This document shows positions 51,758 to 62,193 of a stretch of DNA of 64,000 nucleotides, one piece after another. This DNA comes from an uncultured Marinicella sp. (lineage in GTDB: Bacteria > Pseudomonadota > Gammaproteobacteria > Xanthomonadales > Marinicellaceae). Position numbers and translations under genes: made by a program. The DNA lies in the NCBI GenBank assembly GCA_947502595.1, contig CANNAM010000011.1:61139-125138 (forward strand). Direction: 5' to 3'. Every line of letters begins with the position of its first letter. Position 1 is the first letter of the stretch. The notes beneath the pieces are model-generated. The model ran no database searches, was not told the DNA's origin, and saw only the letters and a program-made list of their open reading frames with translations.

Positions 51758-51760
51758 CAA

Positions 51761-53236
51761 ATGATTGATAAAGCACAATTCGAACAAATGGTTGCAGATG
51801 GTTATAACCGCATTCCAATGTACCGATGTATATCGGCAGACTTAGATACACCATTGAGTGCTTGGTTGAAGTTGGCCAACGGCAAGCACACTTTTCTTCT
51901 TGAATCGGTTGAAGGTGGTGCACAGTGGGGACGTTATTCAATCATAGGTTTGTCAGCTGATTTCAGGTTCCAGGTGCATGGCAAACAGTTTCAAGAATTT
52001 GCTTATGACACTATGGTTGATACCTATGAAGTGGATGATGTACTGAATCAAGTGGAAGCAATAAAAGCCCGATATTCAGTGCCAAAAATAGCTGATTTAC
52101 CTGCTTTTAATGGTGGTTTGGTGGGTTACTTTGGCTATGAAATCATTGAACAAATTGAGCCAAAATTGGCGGGTTTAGCGCCTGAGGACCGTTTGCACAT
52201 TCCTGACATCAGTATGATGTTGGCAGAAGAAGTGGCGGTTTTTGATAATTTGGCAGGTAAAGTTTGGTTGATCGTACATGTTGATCCAGCTGCAGATTTG
52301 GCTTTTGAAAAAGGCCAGAAGCGTTTGCGAGACCTGACTCATCGTTTGCGTTCAGGCACCACTGGGTATGCTGAAATGATCAACCAAAACAGCATCAATA
52401 CCACCGATTTTAAAACTGGGTTCACTCAAGATGAGTTCAACGTGGCGATCGATAAATGTAAAGCCTACATTGAATCAGGCGATATCATGCAGGTGGTTTT
52501 GTCGCAACGGATTTCAACGCAATTCAATGCCAGACCTTTGGATGTGTACCGCGCTTTGCGGGCATCAAACCCAAGTCCTTATATGTATTTCATGGATTTT
52601 GATGATTATCAGGTGGTTGGTTCATCGCCTGAAGTGTTGGTCCGGCGGGTGGGGGATGAAGTCACATTGCGGCCGATTGCTGGCACCCGTCCCAGGGGCA
52701 AGACCGCCGCTGAAGACCAGGCTTTAGAAGTAGATTTATTGAATGATCCTAAAGAGATCGCTGAACATTTGATGCTGATTGATTTAGGCCGTAATGACAT
52801 TGGGCGGATTGCCGAGATTGGTTCAGTGGTGTTAAAAGATAAAATGGTGATAGAGCATTATTCACATGTGATGCATATAGTGTCTGAGATACGTGGTCAG
52901 TTAAAGGGTGGCAAATCCAATGCCGATATCATCAAAGCGGTCTTCCCTGCTGGTACTTTGTCTGGTGCGGCCAAAGTGCGGGCCATGGAGGTCATTGCTG
53001 AGCTAGAAAAAGTCAAACGCAACGTATATGCCGGTGCTGTTGGCTATTGGGGCTGGCATGGTGATATGGACATGGCCATAGCCATCAGAACAGCGGTGAT
53101 CAAAGACCAACAGTTGCATGTTCAAGCTGGTGCAGGCATTGTTGCTGACAGTACGGCTGCAGGTGAGTGGCAAGAAATCATGAACAAAGCCAGTGCGGTG
53201 TTCCGCGCCGTAGAACAGGCAGCAGAAGGGTTTTGA
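51761..53236 (+). CDS. trpE: anthranilate synthase component I
   Basis: A 491-residue enzyme that makes anthranilate from chorismate, using ammonia from TrpG. The N-terminal region keeps FLLESVEGG, the tryptophan feedback site. The catalytic region has GDIMQVVLSQR, PSPYMYFMDF, RPIAGTRPRG, DLGRNDIGR and AVGYWGWHGDMDMAIAIRT. The length is typical. Unlike the usual order, its partner trpG is not next: a TonB-dependent receptor gene of 2.9 kb intervenes. Confidence 0.97.
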   Translation: MIDKAQFEQMVADGYNRIPMYRCISADLDTPLSAWLKLANGKHTFLLESVEGGAQWGRYSIIGLSADFRFQVHGKQFQEFAYDTMVDTYEVDDVLNQVEAIKARYSVPKIADLPAFNGGLVGYFGYEIIEQIEPKLAGLAPEDRLHIPDISMMLAEEVAVFDNLAGKVWLIVHVDPAADLAFEKGQKRLRDLTHRLRSGTTGYAEMINQNSINTTDFKTGFTQDEFNVAIDKCKAYIESGDIMQVVLSQRISTQFNARPLDVYRALRASNPSPYMYFMDFDDYQVVGSSPEVLVRRVGDEVTLRPIAGTRPRGKTAAEDQALEVDLLNDPKEIAEHLMLIDLGRNDIGRIAEIGSVVLKDKMVIEHYSHVMHIVSEIRGQLKGGKSNADIIKAVFPAGTLSGAAKVRAMEVIAELEKVKRNVYAGAVGYWGWHGDMDMAIAIRTAVIKDQQLHVQAGAGIVADSTAAGEWQEIMNKASAVFRAVEQAAEGF

Positions 53237-53491
53237 TACACTGGTAAATGCGGTTGCTTTTTCTGTAAAAAAAGCGACTTCCCTCACACATTTAATGTTG
53301 ATTTAATGACAAAATTTGCAGCTGCATGCAGCACAATTTAATTCAATTTTGCATTGTATATTTGTCAGTTTTCCAATATATTTGAAGCGTTCGCTTATAC
53401 CTGGTTAGGCTGAAATCTAGCACAGGTGTTTAAACGTACACAAATATAATAAATATAAGTTATTTTAATAAAATCAATTAGAGGGTTAACA
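53237..53491. other. non-coding gap between trpE and the TonB receptor gene
   Basis: A 255-base AT-rich gap. It holds an imperfect hairpin just after trpE (about 53253-53278, GTTGCTTTTT/AAAAAGCGAC) that lacks a following T run, and a perfect 12-base palindrome GCTGCATGCAGC at 53321-53332 that could be an operator for the receptor. The ribosome site GAGGG lies before the receptor ATG. A clear promoter could not be placed. Confidence 0.45.
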
Positions 53492-56362
53492 ATGAAAAAA
53501 ACTAAATGTAAACACATGAAGCTGTATTCGGCTTTGTGCATCAGTTTAGGCTGTGTGGCAACATCTCCAGTGGTGCTGGCCCAAGACGATTCAGTCGAAG
53601 AACTGGGCAAAGTGCAGGTCACCGGGTCGAGAATCAGGCAGTCACAAATTGCTGGCATAGAGCCAACCCAAACCATCAGCAGAGAAGACATAGACCGATC
53701 CGGTTTGACATCTGTGGGTGATATATTGCAACAGTTGACCCAATCTGGTTCAGCTTTAAACACCCGGTTCAATTCCAGCGGTAACTTTGGCTTCCCCGCC
53801 AATGGCGGCGGTATTGGTGCTGGTGCGACTCAAATTGACATGCGCCATTTAGACCCAAACAGGGTTTTGGTGTTGGTTGATGGCCTGCGTTGGGTGGCCG
53901 GAAGTTCAGCTTCAGGGGTCAGCAATGCGGTAGATATGAACACCATTCCAGTGGGTATTATTGAGCGCATAGAAATACTCAAAGACGGTGCATCAGCCAT
54001 TTATGGTGCCGATGCGATCGCCGGTGTGGTAAACATCATTACTAAGAGTGGTATGCAGGGTGTAGAAGCAAGAGTCTATGCTGGTGCTTTTGATGAAGGT
54101 GATGGTGAAACTGGTAGCATTGACCTGACTTTTGGCACGCAAACCGATAAAATTGATATGATCTTTAATGTGGGTTATACCGAACAAAGAGAAGTGTCTG
54201 CAGCAGACCGCTTTTTGTCTCAGTTTCCTGTGCCCTTTACTGGCGTCTCCCAAGGCAGCTCAGGTACACCACAAGGCCGCATATTATTGAATGACATCAA
54301 TGGTACAGAAATAGACTGTACTTTGAATAATGGCGTTGTAGGGCCTATTTTCTATGACCCCAATAGTCCGTGTAATGGCGACAGTTACCACCCATTCAGT
54401 GGTGCTGACCGCTTCAACTTTGCTCCATACAACTACTATGTGACACCTTCAAAACGCGCAAATATTTTTGGCCAAGTTAATGTGCAGTTAACTGACGACA
54501 TTACCTGGTTCGTTAAAGGTGTGTACAACAACAGAAAATCCACCAACCAAGCAGCTCCAGAGCCTATTTTTATTGGTCCATTTGCTGAAGCTGGCGCCAT
54601 TGCTGATAACATCGTGATTGATGCCAGCAACCCATACAACCCATTTGGTATTGATGTATTCAGTGATGGTTTTGGCTTTATTGGTCGACGGCCTTTGGAA
54701 GCTGGTCCACGTCAATTCAACCAAGATGTAGACACCACTTATGTTTCAACAGGTTTGGAAGGCTCATTCACTGCCGCTGATAGGAACTGGTTTTGGGACG
54801 TAAAAACAGCTTATGGTAGGAATCAAGCTTCACAACGCAAGACTGGTGCTTTGAACATTGCCAGGATTGAAACTGCTTTGGGTCCAGTGGATGTTTGTAA
54901 TGCCACACCAGGTTGTGTGCCATTGAATATATTTGGTGGCCAAGGGGATGGCTCAGGAACCATCACACCTGAGATGTTGAATTACATTTCATTTGTTCAG
55001 TCTGACAGCTCTGAGCAAGAACTGACAGACTTTACTGCCAACATCAGTGGTGATTTGGTTGAGTTGCCAGCTGGACCACTGTCAATCGCAGTGGGTTATG
55101 AATACCGCAAACAATCAGGTTTCTTTCAACCAGATGCCGTAGTTGTCGCTGGTGAAAGTAATGGTGTTCCGGCCAGTCCGACTGCAGGTGAATTCAGTGT
55201 AGATGAGTTTTATGCTGAATTTTTGGTCCCTGTATTGGCCGGCAGACCCGGTGCTGAATTGCTTGATTTTTCTTTGGCTTTCAGAAGTTCTGATTACAGT
55301 ACTTCTGGCTCAGACACCACTGGTAAATTAGGCTTTCAATACATGCCAACTAAAAACCTGATGTTCAGAGGGTCGTTTGCTGAGGGCTTAAGAGCACCAT
55401 CAATAGGTGAGCTGTTTGGTACCCAAGCAAGATTTGATGCCCAATTAACTGACCCCTGTAATTTCGGTGGCGGAGGTGCTCCTGGTTGTGCGGGTGTGCC
55501 CAGTGATTATCAGCAAATCAATACGCAAATTTCTACCATTACTGGTGGTAACCCGAATTTATCTCCTGAAGAAGCGGAAACTTTGACTTTGGGCTTGGTT
55601 TACTCACCTTCATGGGCGGAAAATACCAGTTGGGCGAGCAGTTTAGATTTTGAAGTCACTTATTACGACATCGAAGTTGATGGTGCAATTCAGTCAGTCG
55701 ATGCTCAATTCATCCTTGATACTTGCGCCGAAGATCCCACCAGCATATTGTGTGAAGCATTCACCCGTGATGCTTTTGGTAACATTGAGAACTTCAGTAC
55801 CCAGTTAACTAACATTGGTTCGATTGAAACATCTGGTGTTGACTTCAATGTCAATTGGACATCACCACAATACGACTGGGGTTATGTGCAAGCAGCTTGG
55901 AACAATTCATTCGTCAATGAATATACTGAGTACAACCCAACCAGTGATTTAGTGAATTATCCATCAGGCTTTAAGCCGCGAGACTTAGATGGTATTGAAA
56001 CCAACAACTCTGGTATTCCTGATTGGAACTCAAATCTTTATACCACCTTAAATATCCATGACTGGAAACTAACTTGGGGCACTCGGTACATCAATGGATT
56101 AACCGAGTCATGTGCCAATGTGGCAGGTTTAGGATTGTGTTCAGATGAGGCCGCTGGCACCAACAGTTTGGGAGGCACCACCTACCATGATTTGCAGGTT
56201 ATTTTCCCTGAGTGGCGAAATGTTCAGTTTGAGGCAGGGGTGAACAACATCACCAATAAAATGCCACCCACTTGTTTCAGCTGCTCTTTGAATGGTTATG
56301 ATCCTTCAACTTATGATGGTGAGGGTCAATTTGGATACGTCAGGGCCAGTATTAAGTTTTAA
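53492..56362 (+). CDS. TonB-dependent outer membrane receptor
   Basis: A 956-residue receptor. A signal peptide ends at LAQ (near 31), followed by [19 protein letters not shown], a TonB-box-like opening. The plug domain (about 45-175) has [19 protein letters not shown] and [29 protein letters not shown]. The long beta-barrel ends in GYVRASIKF with terminal phenylalanine. The SRI/R opening is common in large receptor families of Xanthomonadales and Marinicella that import carbohydrates, peptides or siderophores. The substrate is unknown. It sits between trpE and trpG and has its own terminator. Confidence 0.92.
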   Translation: MKKTKCKHMKLYSALCISLGCVATSPVVLAQDDSVEELGKVQVTGSRIRQSQIAGIEPTQTISREDIDRSGLTSVGDILQQLTQSGSALNTRFNSSGNFGFPANGGGIGAGATQIDMRHLDPNRVLVLVDGLRWVAGSSASGVSNAVDMNTIPVGIIERIEILKDGASAIYGADAIAGVVNIITKSGMQGVEARVYAGAFDEGDGETGSIDLTFGTQTDKIDMIFNVGYTEQREVSAADRFLSQFPVPFTGVSQGSSGTPQGRILLNDINGTEIDCTLNNGVVGPIFYDPNSPCNGDSYHPFSGADRFNFAPYNYYVTPSKRANIFGQVNVQLTDDITWFVKGVYNNRKSTNQAAPEPIFIGPFAEAGAIADNIVIDASNPYNPFGIDVFSDGFGFIGRRPLEAGPRQFNQDVDTTYVSTGLEGSFTAADRNWFWDVKTAYGRNQASQRKTGALNIARIETALGPVDVCNATPGCVPLNIFGGQGDGSGTITPEMLNYISFVQSDSSEQELTDFTANISGDLVELPAGPLSIAVGYEYRKQSGFFQPDAVVVAGESNGVPASPTAGEFSVDEFYAEFLVPVLAGRPGAELLDFSLAFRSSDYSTSGSDTTGKLGFQYMPTKNLMFRGSFAEGLRAPSIGELFGTQARFDAQLTDPCNFGGGGAPGCAGVPSDYQQINTQISTITGGNPNLSPEEAETLTLGLVYSPSWAENTSWASSLDFEVTYYDIEVDGAIQSVDAQFILDTCAEDPTSILCEAFTRDAFGNIENFSTQLTNIGSIETSGVDFNVNWTSPQYDWGYVQAAWNNSFVNEYTEYNPTSDLVNYPSGFKPRDLDGIETNNSGIPDWNSNLYTTLNIHDWKLTWGTRYINGLTESCANVAGLGLCSDEAAGTNSLGGTTYHDLQVIFPEWRNVQFEAGVNNITNKMPPTCFSCSLNGYDPSTYDGEGQFGYVRASIKF

Positions 56363-56385
56363 TCACTGCTGCTGATAATCTGGGT

Positions 56386-56412
56386 AAAAACGGTCTCATT
56401 GAGGCCGTTTTT
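56386..56412. terminator. intrinsic terminator after the TonB receptor gene
   Basis: AAAAACGGTCTC-ATT-GAGGCCGTTTTT forms a 12-bp stem with one G-T pair, flanked by A and T runs, 24 bases after the stop codon. It separates the receptor transcript from trpG. Confidence 0.85.
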
Positions 56413-56468
56413 ATTTTCACCCATGCTTAATTTTCTGTACAATGCCAGATTTAATCGGATTCATCCAC

Positions 56469-57053
56469 ATGTTGTTGATGTTAGATAATTACGATTCCTT
56501 TACTTACAACCTGGTGCAGTATTTTGGTGAGCTGGACTGTGAAGTTAAAGTGTATCGCAATGATGAAATTACGGTTCAGCAAGCGCTGGATTTAAAGCCC
56601 GATCACGTGGTCATATCGCCGGGCCCGAGAAATCCAGATAAGGCCGGTATTTCAATGGACTTGATCAAAGCTTGTGCGGGTCAGATTCCTTTGTTGGGTG
56701 TGTGTTTAGGTCACCAGTCGATAGGCCAAGTATTTGGTGGTGATGTGATTCGAGCCAAAACCATCATGCACGGTAAAATTTCAGCAGTTCACCACAACAA
56801 CAGTGATGTTTTCACTGGTTTAAGTAATCCTTTTAATGCCACCAGATACCATTCATTGGTGGTCGACAGAGGTACCTTGCCAGATTGTTTGGAGGTCACT
56901 GCTTGGACTGAAACCAACAACCAGCAGTTTGATGAAATCATGGGCTTTAGGCACAAGGAATTCGCCATATCAGGTGTTCAGTTTCATCCAGAGAGCATTC
57001 TGACTGAGCATGGTCACCAAATGCTACAAAATTTTTTGAGCCAAAACAGTTAA
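56469..57053 (+). CDS. trpG: anthranilate synthase component II (glutamine amidotransferase)
   Basis: A 194-residue class I glutamine amidotransferase. The N-terminus [21 protein letters not shown], the nucleophile cysteine in [13 protein letters not shown] and the His-Glu pair in VQFHPESIL are all present, and the length matches TrpG/PabA. Linkage to trpD and trpC supports the tryptophan role; the same protein may also serve PabB. The ATG at 56469 fits homologues better than the longer frame from 56442. Confidence 0.95.
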   Translation: MLLMLDNYDSFTYNLVQYFGELDCEVKVYRNDEITVQQALDLKPDHVVISPGPRNPDKAGISMDLIKACAGQIPLLGVCLGHQSIGQVFGGDVIRAKTIMHGKISAVHHNNSDVFTGLSNPFNATRYHSLVVDRGTLPDCLEVTAWTETNNQQFDEIMGFRHKEFAISGVQFHPESILTEHGHQMLQNFLSQNS

Positions 57054-57074
57054 CTAAAATTTATACATCCACCC

Positions 57075-58103
57075 ATGAATAAAACCCCAATACAAAACGC
57101 CTTGGATTTACTTGGCGAACAGCAACTTTTACCCACTGGCAGTATGACAGCCGTGATGCACCAAATCATGGATGGTGAAGCCACACCTGCACAAATAGGT
57201 GGCTTGTTAATGGCATTGAAGTTGAATGGAGAAACCGTTGAGGTGATCACTGAAGCATCAAAAGTGATGCGTGAAAGGGCCATCAAAGTAACGGTTGATA
57301 AACAACACTTGATTGATACTTGTGGTACCGGTGGCGATGGCATTGGTATATTTAATGTATCAACTGCAGTGGCTTTTATTGCCGCAGCTGCCGGTTGTCG
57401 GGTGGCTAAACATGGCAACCGTTCGGTGTCATCTTCTACTGGTTCTGCAGATGTGTTAGAGGCCGCTGGTTTTAATTTAACTTTGAATGCAGACCAAGTT
57501 GCAAACTGTATAGAGCAGTTCAACATCGGCTTTTTATTCGCACCTGCTCACCATGGTGCTACCAAGTTCGCAGTTGGGCCGCGCAAAGAATTGGCCATCC
57601 GCACAATGTTCAATTTATTGGGTCCATTGACCAACCCTGCAGACACCCCATTTCAAGTGATGGGTATATTCGCTAAACAATGGGTCAGGACCGCAGCTGA
57701 AGTGTTAAAAGAGTTGGGTTCTGAACATGTGATGGTGGTTCATTCGCAAGATGGTATGGATGAAATATCATTGGCAGCACCCACTGATGTGGCAGAGCTT
57801 AAAGCGGGTGTAATCACTGAATACACCATTCGGCCTGAAGATTTTGGTATTCAACAGCAATCAGTCAGTGGTTTAGTGGTGGACAATGCGAGCCAAAGTT
57901 TGGCCCTGATTAAACGGGCTTTGATGGGTGAAAAAGGCCCAGCAGCTGATATCTTGGCATTGAATGCAGGCGCCGCCATATATGTTGCTGGTCGTTGTGA
58001 GACCATTCAGCAAGGTGTGATTGAAGCACAAAAAATCATGCAACAAGGTGCTGCTTGGCAATTGATTGATGACCTGTCAAAATACACCCAGTCACTGTCT
58101 TGA
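57075..58103 (+). CDS. trpD: anthranilate phosphoribosyltransferase
   Basis: A 342-residue enzyme joining anthranilate to PRPP. The PRPP loop DTCGTGGDGIGIFNVST, KHGNRSVSSSTGSADVLEAAG and the metal-binding DGMDEISL are clear. The N-terminal helical domain has the GLLMALKLNGET motif. It starts 21 bases after trpG and is followed by trpC 30 bases later. Confidence 0.97.
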   Translation: MNKTPIQNALDLLGEQQLLPTGSMTAVMHQIMDGEATPAQIGGLLMALKLNGETVEVITEASKVMRERAIKVTVDKQHLIDTCGTGGDGIGIFNVSTAVAFIAAAAGCRVAKHGNRSVSSSTGSADVLEAAGFNLTLNADQVANCIEQFNIGFLFAPAHHGATKFAVGPRKELAIRTMFNLLGPLTNPADTPFQVMGIFAKQWVRTAAEVLKELGSEHVMVVHSQDGMDEISLAAPTDVAELKAGVITEYTIRPEDFGIQQQSVSGLVVDNASQSLALIKRALMGEKGPAADILALNAGAAIYVAGRCETIQQGVIEAQKIMQQGAAWQLIDDLSKYTQSLS

Positions 58104-58133
58104 AAGCCGCTATTAAAATTTGAGTCTGTTAAT

Positions 58134-58937
58134 ATGAACAATGTTTTAGATAAAATAATCGCCACCAAACAAGCTGAAGTCGCTGCCGGAAAACAGCAAC
58201 ACAGCATTGCTGATTTCAGGAAAATGATTGCTCAGCAGCAACCATGCCGTGGATTTTTTTATGCGATAGAGAATCAAGTCATCAAAGGTGAAACCGCTGT
58301 GATAGCTGAAGTCAAAAAAGCCTCACCATCCAAGGGCATCATCCGTGCTGATTTCGATCCAGTTGACATTGCCCAGTCTTATTTGAAGGGTGGCGCAACT
58401 TGTTTATCGGTGTTAACTGATGAAACCTATTTCCAAGGCAGTGATGCATTTTTGACTGCAGTACGTCAAAAGGTTGGCTTGCCGGTTTTACGCAAAGACT
58501 TCATGATTGATCCTTGGCAGGTATTTCAGTCCCGAGCTTTAGGAGCAGATTGTGTGCTGCTGATTGCTGCTTGTTTATCTGATGAGTTGCTTCTAGAACT
58601 GTATGACGTGGCAGAAACTTTAGGAATGGATGTGCTTATGGAAGTTCATGATGCAGAAGAGATGCAGCGGGCATTGGCCACACCAGCAAAATTAATTGGT
58701 ATCAATAACCGCAACCTCAATACCTTTGAAACGAGTTTAAGCACCAGTGAAAAGTTAAGCCAAATGGTAGATACAGAGGGTGGCCGGATTGTGGTCAGCG
58801 AAAGTGGTATCCACACCAGTGCAGACATCAAATTTTTGCAGCAGCAAGACATACATGCATTTTTAATTGGTGAGTCATTGATGCGACATGCTGATCCAGG
58901 TATTCGTTTGCAGCAACTAATGGCTGGTGAAGTTTGA
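58134..58937 (+). CDS. trpC: indole-3-glycerol phosphate synthase
   Basis: A 267-residue TIM barrel closing the indole ring of CdRP. Motifs: AEVKKASPSKGIIRADFDP (catalytic Lys), LSVLTDETYFQGSD, VLRKDFMIDPWQV, INNRNLNTFE and VSESGIHTSADI. Only the synthase is present, without the TrpF fusion found in enteric bacteria. The start of mtnN overlaps its stop by four bases. Confidence 0.97.
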   Translation: MNNVLDKIIATKQAEVAAGKQQHSIADFRKMIAQQQPCRGFFYAIENQVIKGETAVIAEVKKASPSKGIIRADFDPVDIAQSYLKGGATCLSVLTDETYFQGSDAFLTAVRQKVGLPVLRKDFMIDPWQVFQSRALGADCVLLIAACLSDELLLELYDVAETLGMDVLMEVHDAEEMQRALATPAKLIGINNRNLNTFETSLSTSEKLSQMVDTEGGRIVVSESGIHTSADIKFLQQQDIHAFLIGESLMRHADPGIRLQQLMAGEV

Positions 58938-59635
58938 GTCGTGTTGGTGTCATTGGTGCAATGCATGCTGAGTGTGCGTATTTCCGCCAACAGCTGGAAA
59001 ACAGCAAGGATACACAGTACTTAGACATAAAAATCACCCAGGGCATGTGGTCTGGACATCAGGTTTGCCTGTTGGAATCAGGGATTGGTAAAGTCAATGC
59101 CACTTTGGCCACAGAGTGGTTGGCCCGTGAATTCAAACCAGATTTAATCATCAACACAGGTTCAGCAGGTGGAATCAAAGCCGGGGCTCAAGTTGGCGAT
59201 TTTGTGTTTGCCGATCGAGTGTGCCACCATGATGTGGATGTCAGCCCAATTGGCTTTGAATTTGGTGAGTTACCCAGGTTGCCTGTGTATTACCCAATTA
59301 AAAGCGTATGGTTACAAATGTTAGACCAGCTGGCTGCAACACAGCGAATCAGTCATCATGTGGGTACCATTGCCAGTGGTGAATCATTTATTTACCATGA
59401 CCATCAGGTCGCACAAATCAATTCAAGGTTCAGTGATGTGATTGCTTGTGAAATGGAGGCGGCAGCTGTGGCGCAGGTGTGTTATTTGCACGCTATTGAC
59501 TGTTTGGTTTTGCGAAACCTGTCAGATGTGGCTGGCGATGAAGCACCACTTAACTTCAATCAATACATTGAGCAGGCGGGTAAAAAATCCACTCAGTTGG
59601 TGCTGTCTTTTATTGCTGGCATCACTTCAGTTTAG
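58934..59635 (+). CDS. mtnN: 5'-methylthioadenosine/S-adenosylhomocysteine nucleosidase
   Basis: A 233-residue nucleosidase splitting MTA and SAH to adenine and a thioribose product, important in SAM salvage. The N-terminus VGVIGAMHAEC has the catalytic glutamate, and GSAGGIKAGAQVGDFV, CEMEAAAVAQVC and LRNLSDVAGDEA (catalytic Asp) complete the set. The start is TTG at 58934, overlapping the trpC stop (TTGA). No upstream ATG exists; the next ATG at 58961 lies inside the first strand. Its place at the end of the trp cluster is unusual. Confidence 0.92.
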   Translation: MSRVGVIGAMHAECAYFRQQLENSKDTQYLDIKITQGMWSGHQVCLLESGIGKVNATLATEWLAREFKPDLIINTGSAGGIKAGAQVGDFVFADRVCHHDVDVSPIGFEFGELPRLPVYYPIKSVWLQMLDQLAATQRISHHVGTIASGESFIYHDHQVAQINSRFSDVIACEMEAAAVAQVCYLHAIDCLVLRNLSDVAGDEAPLNFNQYIEQAGKKSTQLVLSFIAGITSV

Positions 59636-60032
59636 CCACCTGGTACAGTTCTTTGTACCGTTCCACATAAAACATTTCTGTTTGTGCTTCTGCGCCTTCT
59701 AACCGCTGTTGACAGTAACCATTTTTAGTACAACGCCATCGTTCAGAGCCACCGCTGTGGCTTACATCAAATAAATAATCAAAGCTCAAATCTGCTTGTA
59801 CGTCATTGGCTGGTTGTCGGTCATAAAACAGTTCCGATAACAATGCCAATTGCTCGGCATCTTTGGTATCCAGTACCGTGGTGAAATGTTGGTCAAACGC
59901 TTTGAAGTGAGTGAAACTTGGGTGGCCTTTGCCGCAACTTGTGATTAATAAAAGCACACTGAGTAAACAGGAAAGTTTTAACCACAGCGGGGATAGCTGG
60001 TGAGCCTGGGTGGTCTGGATATAATTTTGCAT
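59622..60032 (-). CDS. small lipoprotein of unknown function
   Basis: A 136-residue protein starting at the ATG at 60032. A long N-terminal region leads to a hydrophobic signal and lipobox (LLLITSC, Cys near 33), so it is predicted to be a lipoprotein. The mature part includes a duplicated-looking acidic stretch, RWRCTKNGYCQQRL with two further cysteines that may pair, and ends VERYKELYQVAKLK. I do not recognise a family. It converges on mtnN and overlaps its last 14 bases. Confidence 0.62.
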   Translation of the reverse strand: MQNYIQTTQAHQLSPLWLKLSCLLSVLLLITSCGKGHPSFTHFKAFDQHFTTVLDTKDAEQLALLSELFYDRQPANDVQADLSFDYLFDVSHSGGSERWRCTKNGYCQQRLEGAEAQTEMFYVERYKELYQVAKLK

Positions 60033-60241
60033 AGTATAAACCTTAAAACACACACATAGATTAAGTTGTAAGGTTAAGCAAATACACAGCAATTTGGATG
60101 TTGTGCGAATGCCGTAACCTTAGCTGACATGCAATAAATAATATAGCATAAATTATGAATATGTTCAATCTAAGGCTTATTAAGCCGGCAGGGCGCCAGA
60201 TCTGGCTTGTATATTCAATTCAATTCAAAGACAATAAGCTG

Positions 60242-61504
60242 ATGAATAAATACAGCCGCTTTGGTATCAATTTTAAAAACTTTATTTTTGAGGTGGCGCG
60301 ACGTTATCGAGAGAATGAAACTTCATTGGCTGCCAGTTCGCTGGCCTATACCGCTTTGTTGTCATTGGTGCCTTTTATGTCGGTGTTGATTACGGTGTTT
60401 TCTGCCATGCCATTATTTGAAGACGCTTCACAGCAGTTACAAGACTTTATCTTTCAAAACTTTGTGCCCACCACAGGTGAGGTGATTCAGGAATACATCC
60501 TGGGTTTTGTAGAGAAGGCCAGGGGTTTGACAGTGACCATGTTTTTGGCTGTTTTTGTGACCTCAATTTTGATGATGAGTACCATGGAAAAAGCCCTGAA
60601 TCGGATATTTGACAGCAAGGCAACTGTCCGTTTGCAGCGCAAATTAATGATGTATTGGGCGGTATTAACCATGGGCCCCTTGTTGGTTGGTGGCGGTATT
60701 GCCTTGTCGTCTTTGGTGTTTGAATACTCGGCATTTGCCAGTTTTAAAGGGGTGTTAATCAAGGGTTTGCCGGTTATTTCATCCATGGTGGCATTCTTTT
60801 TGATCTATTTCATCGTGCCCAACCGCAAAGTTAAATGGCGCAATGCCATCATCGGTGCGCTGTTTTCTGCGGTGTGTTTTGAGTTGGCGAAAAAAGGCTT
60901 TGCTTTGTACGTCACTTCAATTCCGAGCTACCAAAAAGTCTATGGTACTTTGGCCACCATTCCCTTGTTCCTGATTTGGATGTTTTTGTCTTGGAACATC
61001 GTATTACTGGGGGGAACCATCACGGCCACATTAGAAACTTCACGCTGGCGCTTACAGGTCCAAGACTACCACGTTAACCAGCGTTTGTTGTTGGTGGTGG
61101 AGGTGCTCAAAACCCTTTGGCAAGGCAGTCAGCGTGGTTTGGCCATCAGCTACAAAGACTTATACAGTCAATTGTATTTTGTGCCAGATGATGAGCTCAA
61201 TAAACAGCTACAGTGGCTGGAAGACAATGGATATATGGCCACTGACCAGGCAGGAGATTATCTGTTGCGACATGATTTAACCACTTTGAGCTTTAAAAGT
61301 TTATACATGAGTGGCGACTATAAGATTCCTATCAAAGCATCCAAATACTTCGCTCACTACCAGCATTTACTGGATGCCTATTGGCAACCAGTTGAAGGTA
61401 TGTTAAATCAATCAATTGAAAAAATTGTCAACCACCATATATTCAACAAGCAGGACAACCCCGATCAGTCTCAACGGCAAACAACTGAGCAGAAGACTGA
61501 ATAA
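60242..61504 (+). CDS. YihY/BrkB-family inner membrane protein
   Basis: A 420-residue membrane protein starting at the ATG at 60242. About six helices are seen. The hallmark SLAASSLAYTALLSLVPFMSVLITVFSAMPLF near the N-terminus and IFQNFVPTTGEVIQ, then YGTLATIPLFLIWMFLSWNIVLLGG match E. coli YihY. A soluble C-terminal domain (about 290-400) with a winged-helix-like pattern follows. The family was once called RNase BN, wrongly; the function is unknown. The longer frame from 60155 has no homologous extension. Confidence 0.88.
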   Translation: MNKYSRFGINFKNFIFEVARRYRENETSLAASSLAYTALLSLVPFMSVLITVFSAMPLFEDASQQLQDFIFQNFVPTTGEVIQEYILGFVEKARGLTVTMFLAVFVTSILMMSTMEKALNRIFDSKATVRLQRKLMMYWAVLTMGPLLVGGGIALSSLVFEYSAFASFKGVLIKGLPVISSMVAFFLIYFIVPNRKVKWRNAIIGALFSAVCFELAKKGFALYVTSIPSYQKVYGTLATIPLFLIWMFLSWNIVLLGGTITATLETSRWRLQVQDYHVNQRLLLVVEVLKTLWQGSQRGLAISYKDLYSQLYFVPDDELNKQLQWLEDNGYMATDQAGDYLLRHDLTTLSFKSLYMSGDYKIPIKASKYFAHYQHLLDAYWQPVEGMLNQSIEKIVNHHIFNKQDNPDQSQRQTTEQKTE

Positions 61505-61530
61505 ATTCACCCACAAGAAATTAAAAAGTT

Positions 61531-62106
61531 ATGCAAAATAAAAAAAATATCGCAAAATCAGGCAGTGCATTAATTATGCTATTGGCTTTGGCCGCTTGCT
61601 CAGAAAGCGGCACCCAAGGCACTCAGATTGCAACCGAACCACAAGTTAAAAGTGTTGATGAAATGAGTCACTCAACAGCGGTTGCAGAATCTACAACAGA
61701 TGGCATTGAGGCACCATTGTCGTTCAGCTTAACTGATTTAGACGGCAAACAAGTCAAAGCCGAAGATTACCGCGGCCAATGGTTGGTGTTGAACTATTGG
61801 GCCACATGGTGCGCCCCATGTCGTGATGAAATGCCTGAATTGGTTAAGTTCCAAGCCGAAAATGACAACGTTCAAATACTGGGCATCGCTTATGAAGACG
61901 CCGAGGTACAAAAACTCAAGAATTTTGCTGAAGATTTCAGTGTCAATTACCCGCTGTTGACCATTGATGTGTACAACCCCCCTGGGTTTGCTCAAGAAGG
62001 TGGCTTGGGCTTACCAACCACTATTGTCTATAACCCTGAAGGCATGCGCCACAAGAAACACATGGGCCCGATAGATGTAGCTGGGTTGTTGGCGTTGATT
62101 CAATAA
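61531..62106 (+). CDS. TlpA-like thiol-disulfide oxidoreductase lipoprotein
   Basis: A 191-residue exported protein with lipobox ALAAC (Cys near 23), a short linker (about 24-60) and a TlpA/ResA-type thioredoxin domain (about 62-190). The active site is NYWATWCAPCRDEMPEL and the cis-proline region is GLGLPTTIVYNPEG. It probably reduces disulfides in the periplasm, for example in cytochrome c maturation. It follows the YihY gene by 26 bases and may share its transcript. Confidence 0.9.
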   Translation: MQNKKNIAKSGSALIMLLALAACSESGTQGTQIATEPQVKSVDEMSHSTAVAESTTDGIEAPLSFSLTDLDGKQVKAEDYRGQWLVLNYWATWCAPCRDEMPELVKFQAENDNVQILGIAYEDAEVQKLKNFAEDFSVNYPLLTIDVYNPPGFAQEGGLGLPTTIVYNPEGMRHKKHMGPIDVAGLLALIQ

Positions 62107-62193
62107 CAGCACCAACAATGGCCAATCTGCTTGTTTGTGCAAATCGATTACAGCTTACTTAGTTGGGAGTGGTTTTTAGTTTAATAAGCGGTT

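Noticed and set aside
51727..51760. Tryptophan attenuator upstream of trpE
   Set aside because: No short frame with tandem Trp codons and no terminator/antiterminator pair is present between the candidate promoter and trpE.
53253..53278. Hairpin directly after trpE as a terminator
   Set aside because: The stem contains its own A/T runs but is followed by TTCCCTC, without a T tract, so it was not listed as a terminator.
53395..53802. 135-codon frame antisense to the start of the TonB receptor
   Set aside because: It overlaps the signal peptide and plug of the receptor on the other strand and shows no family features.
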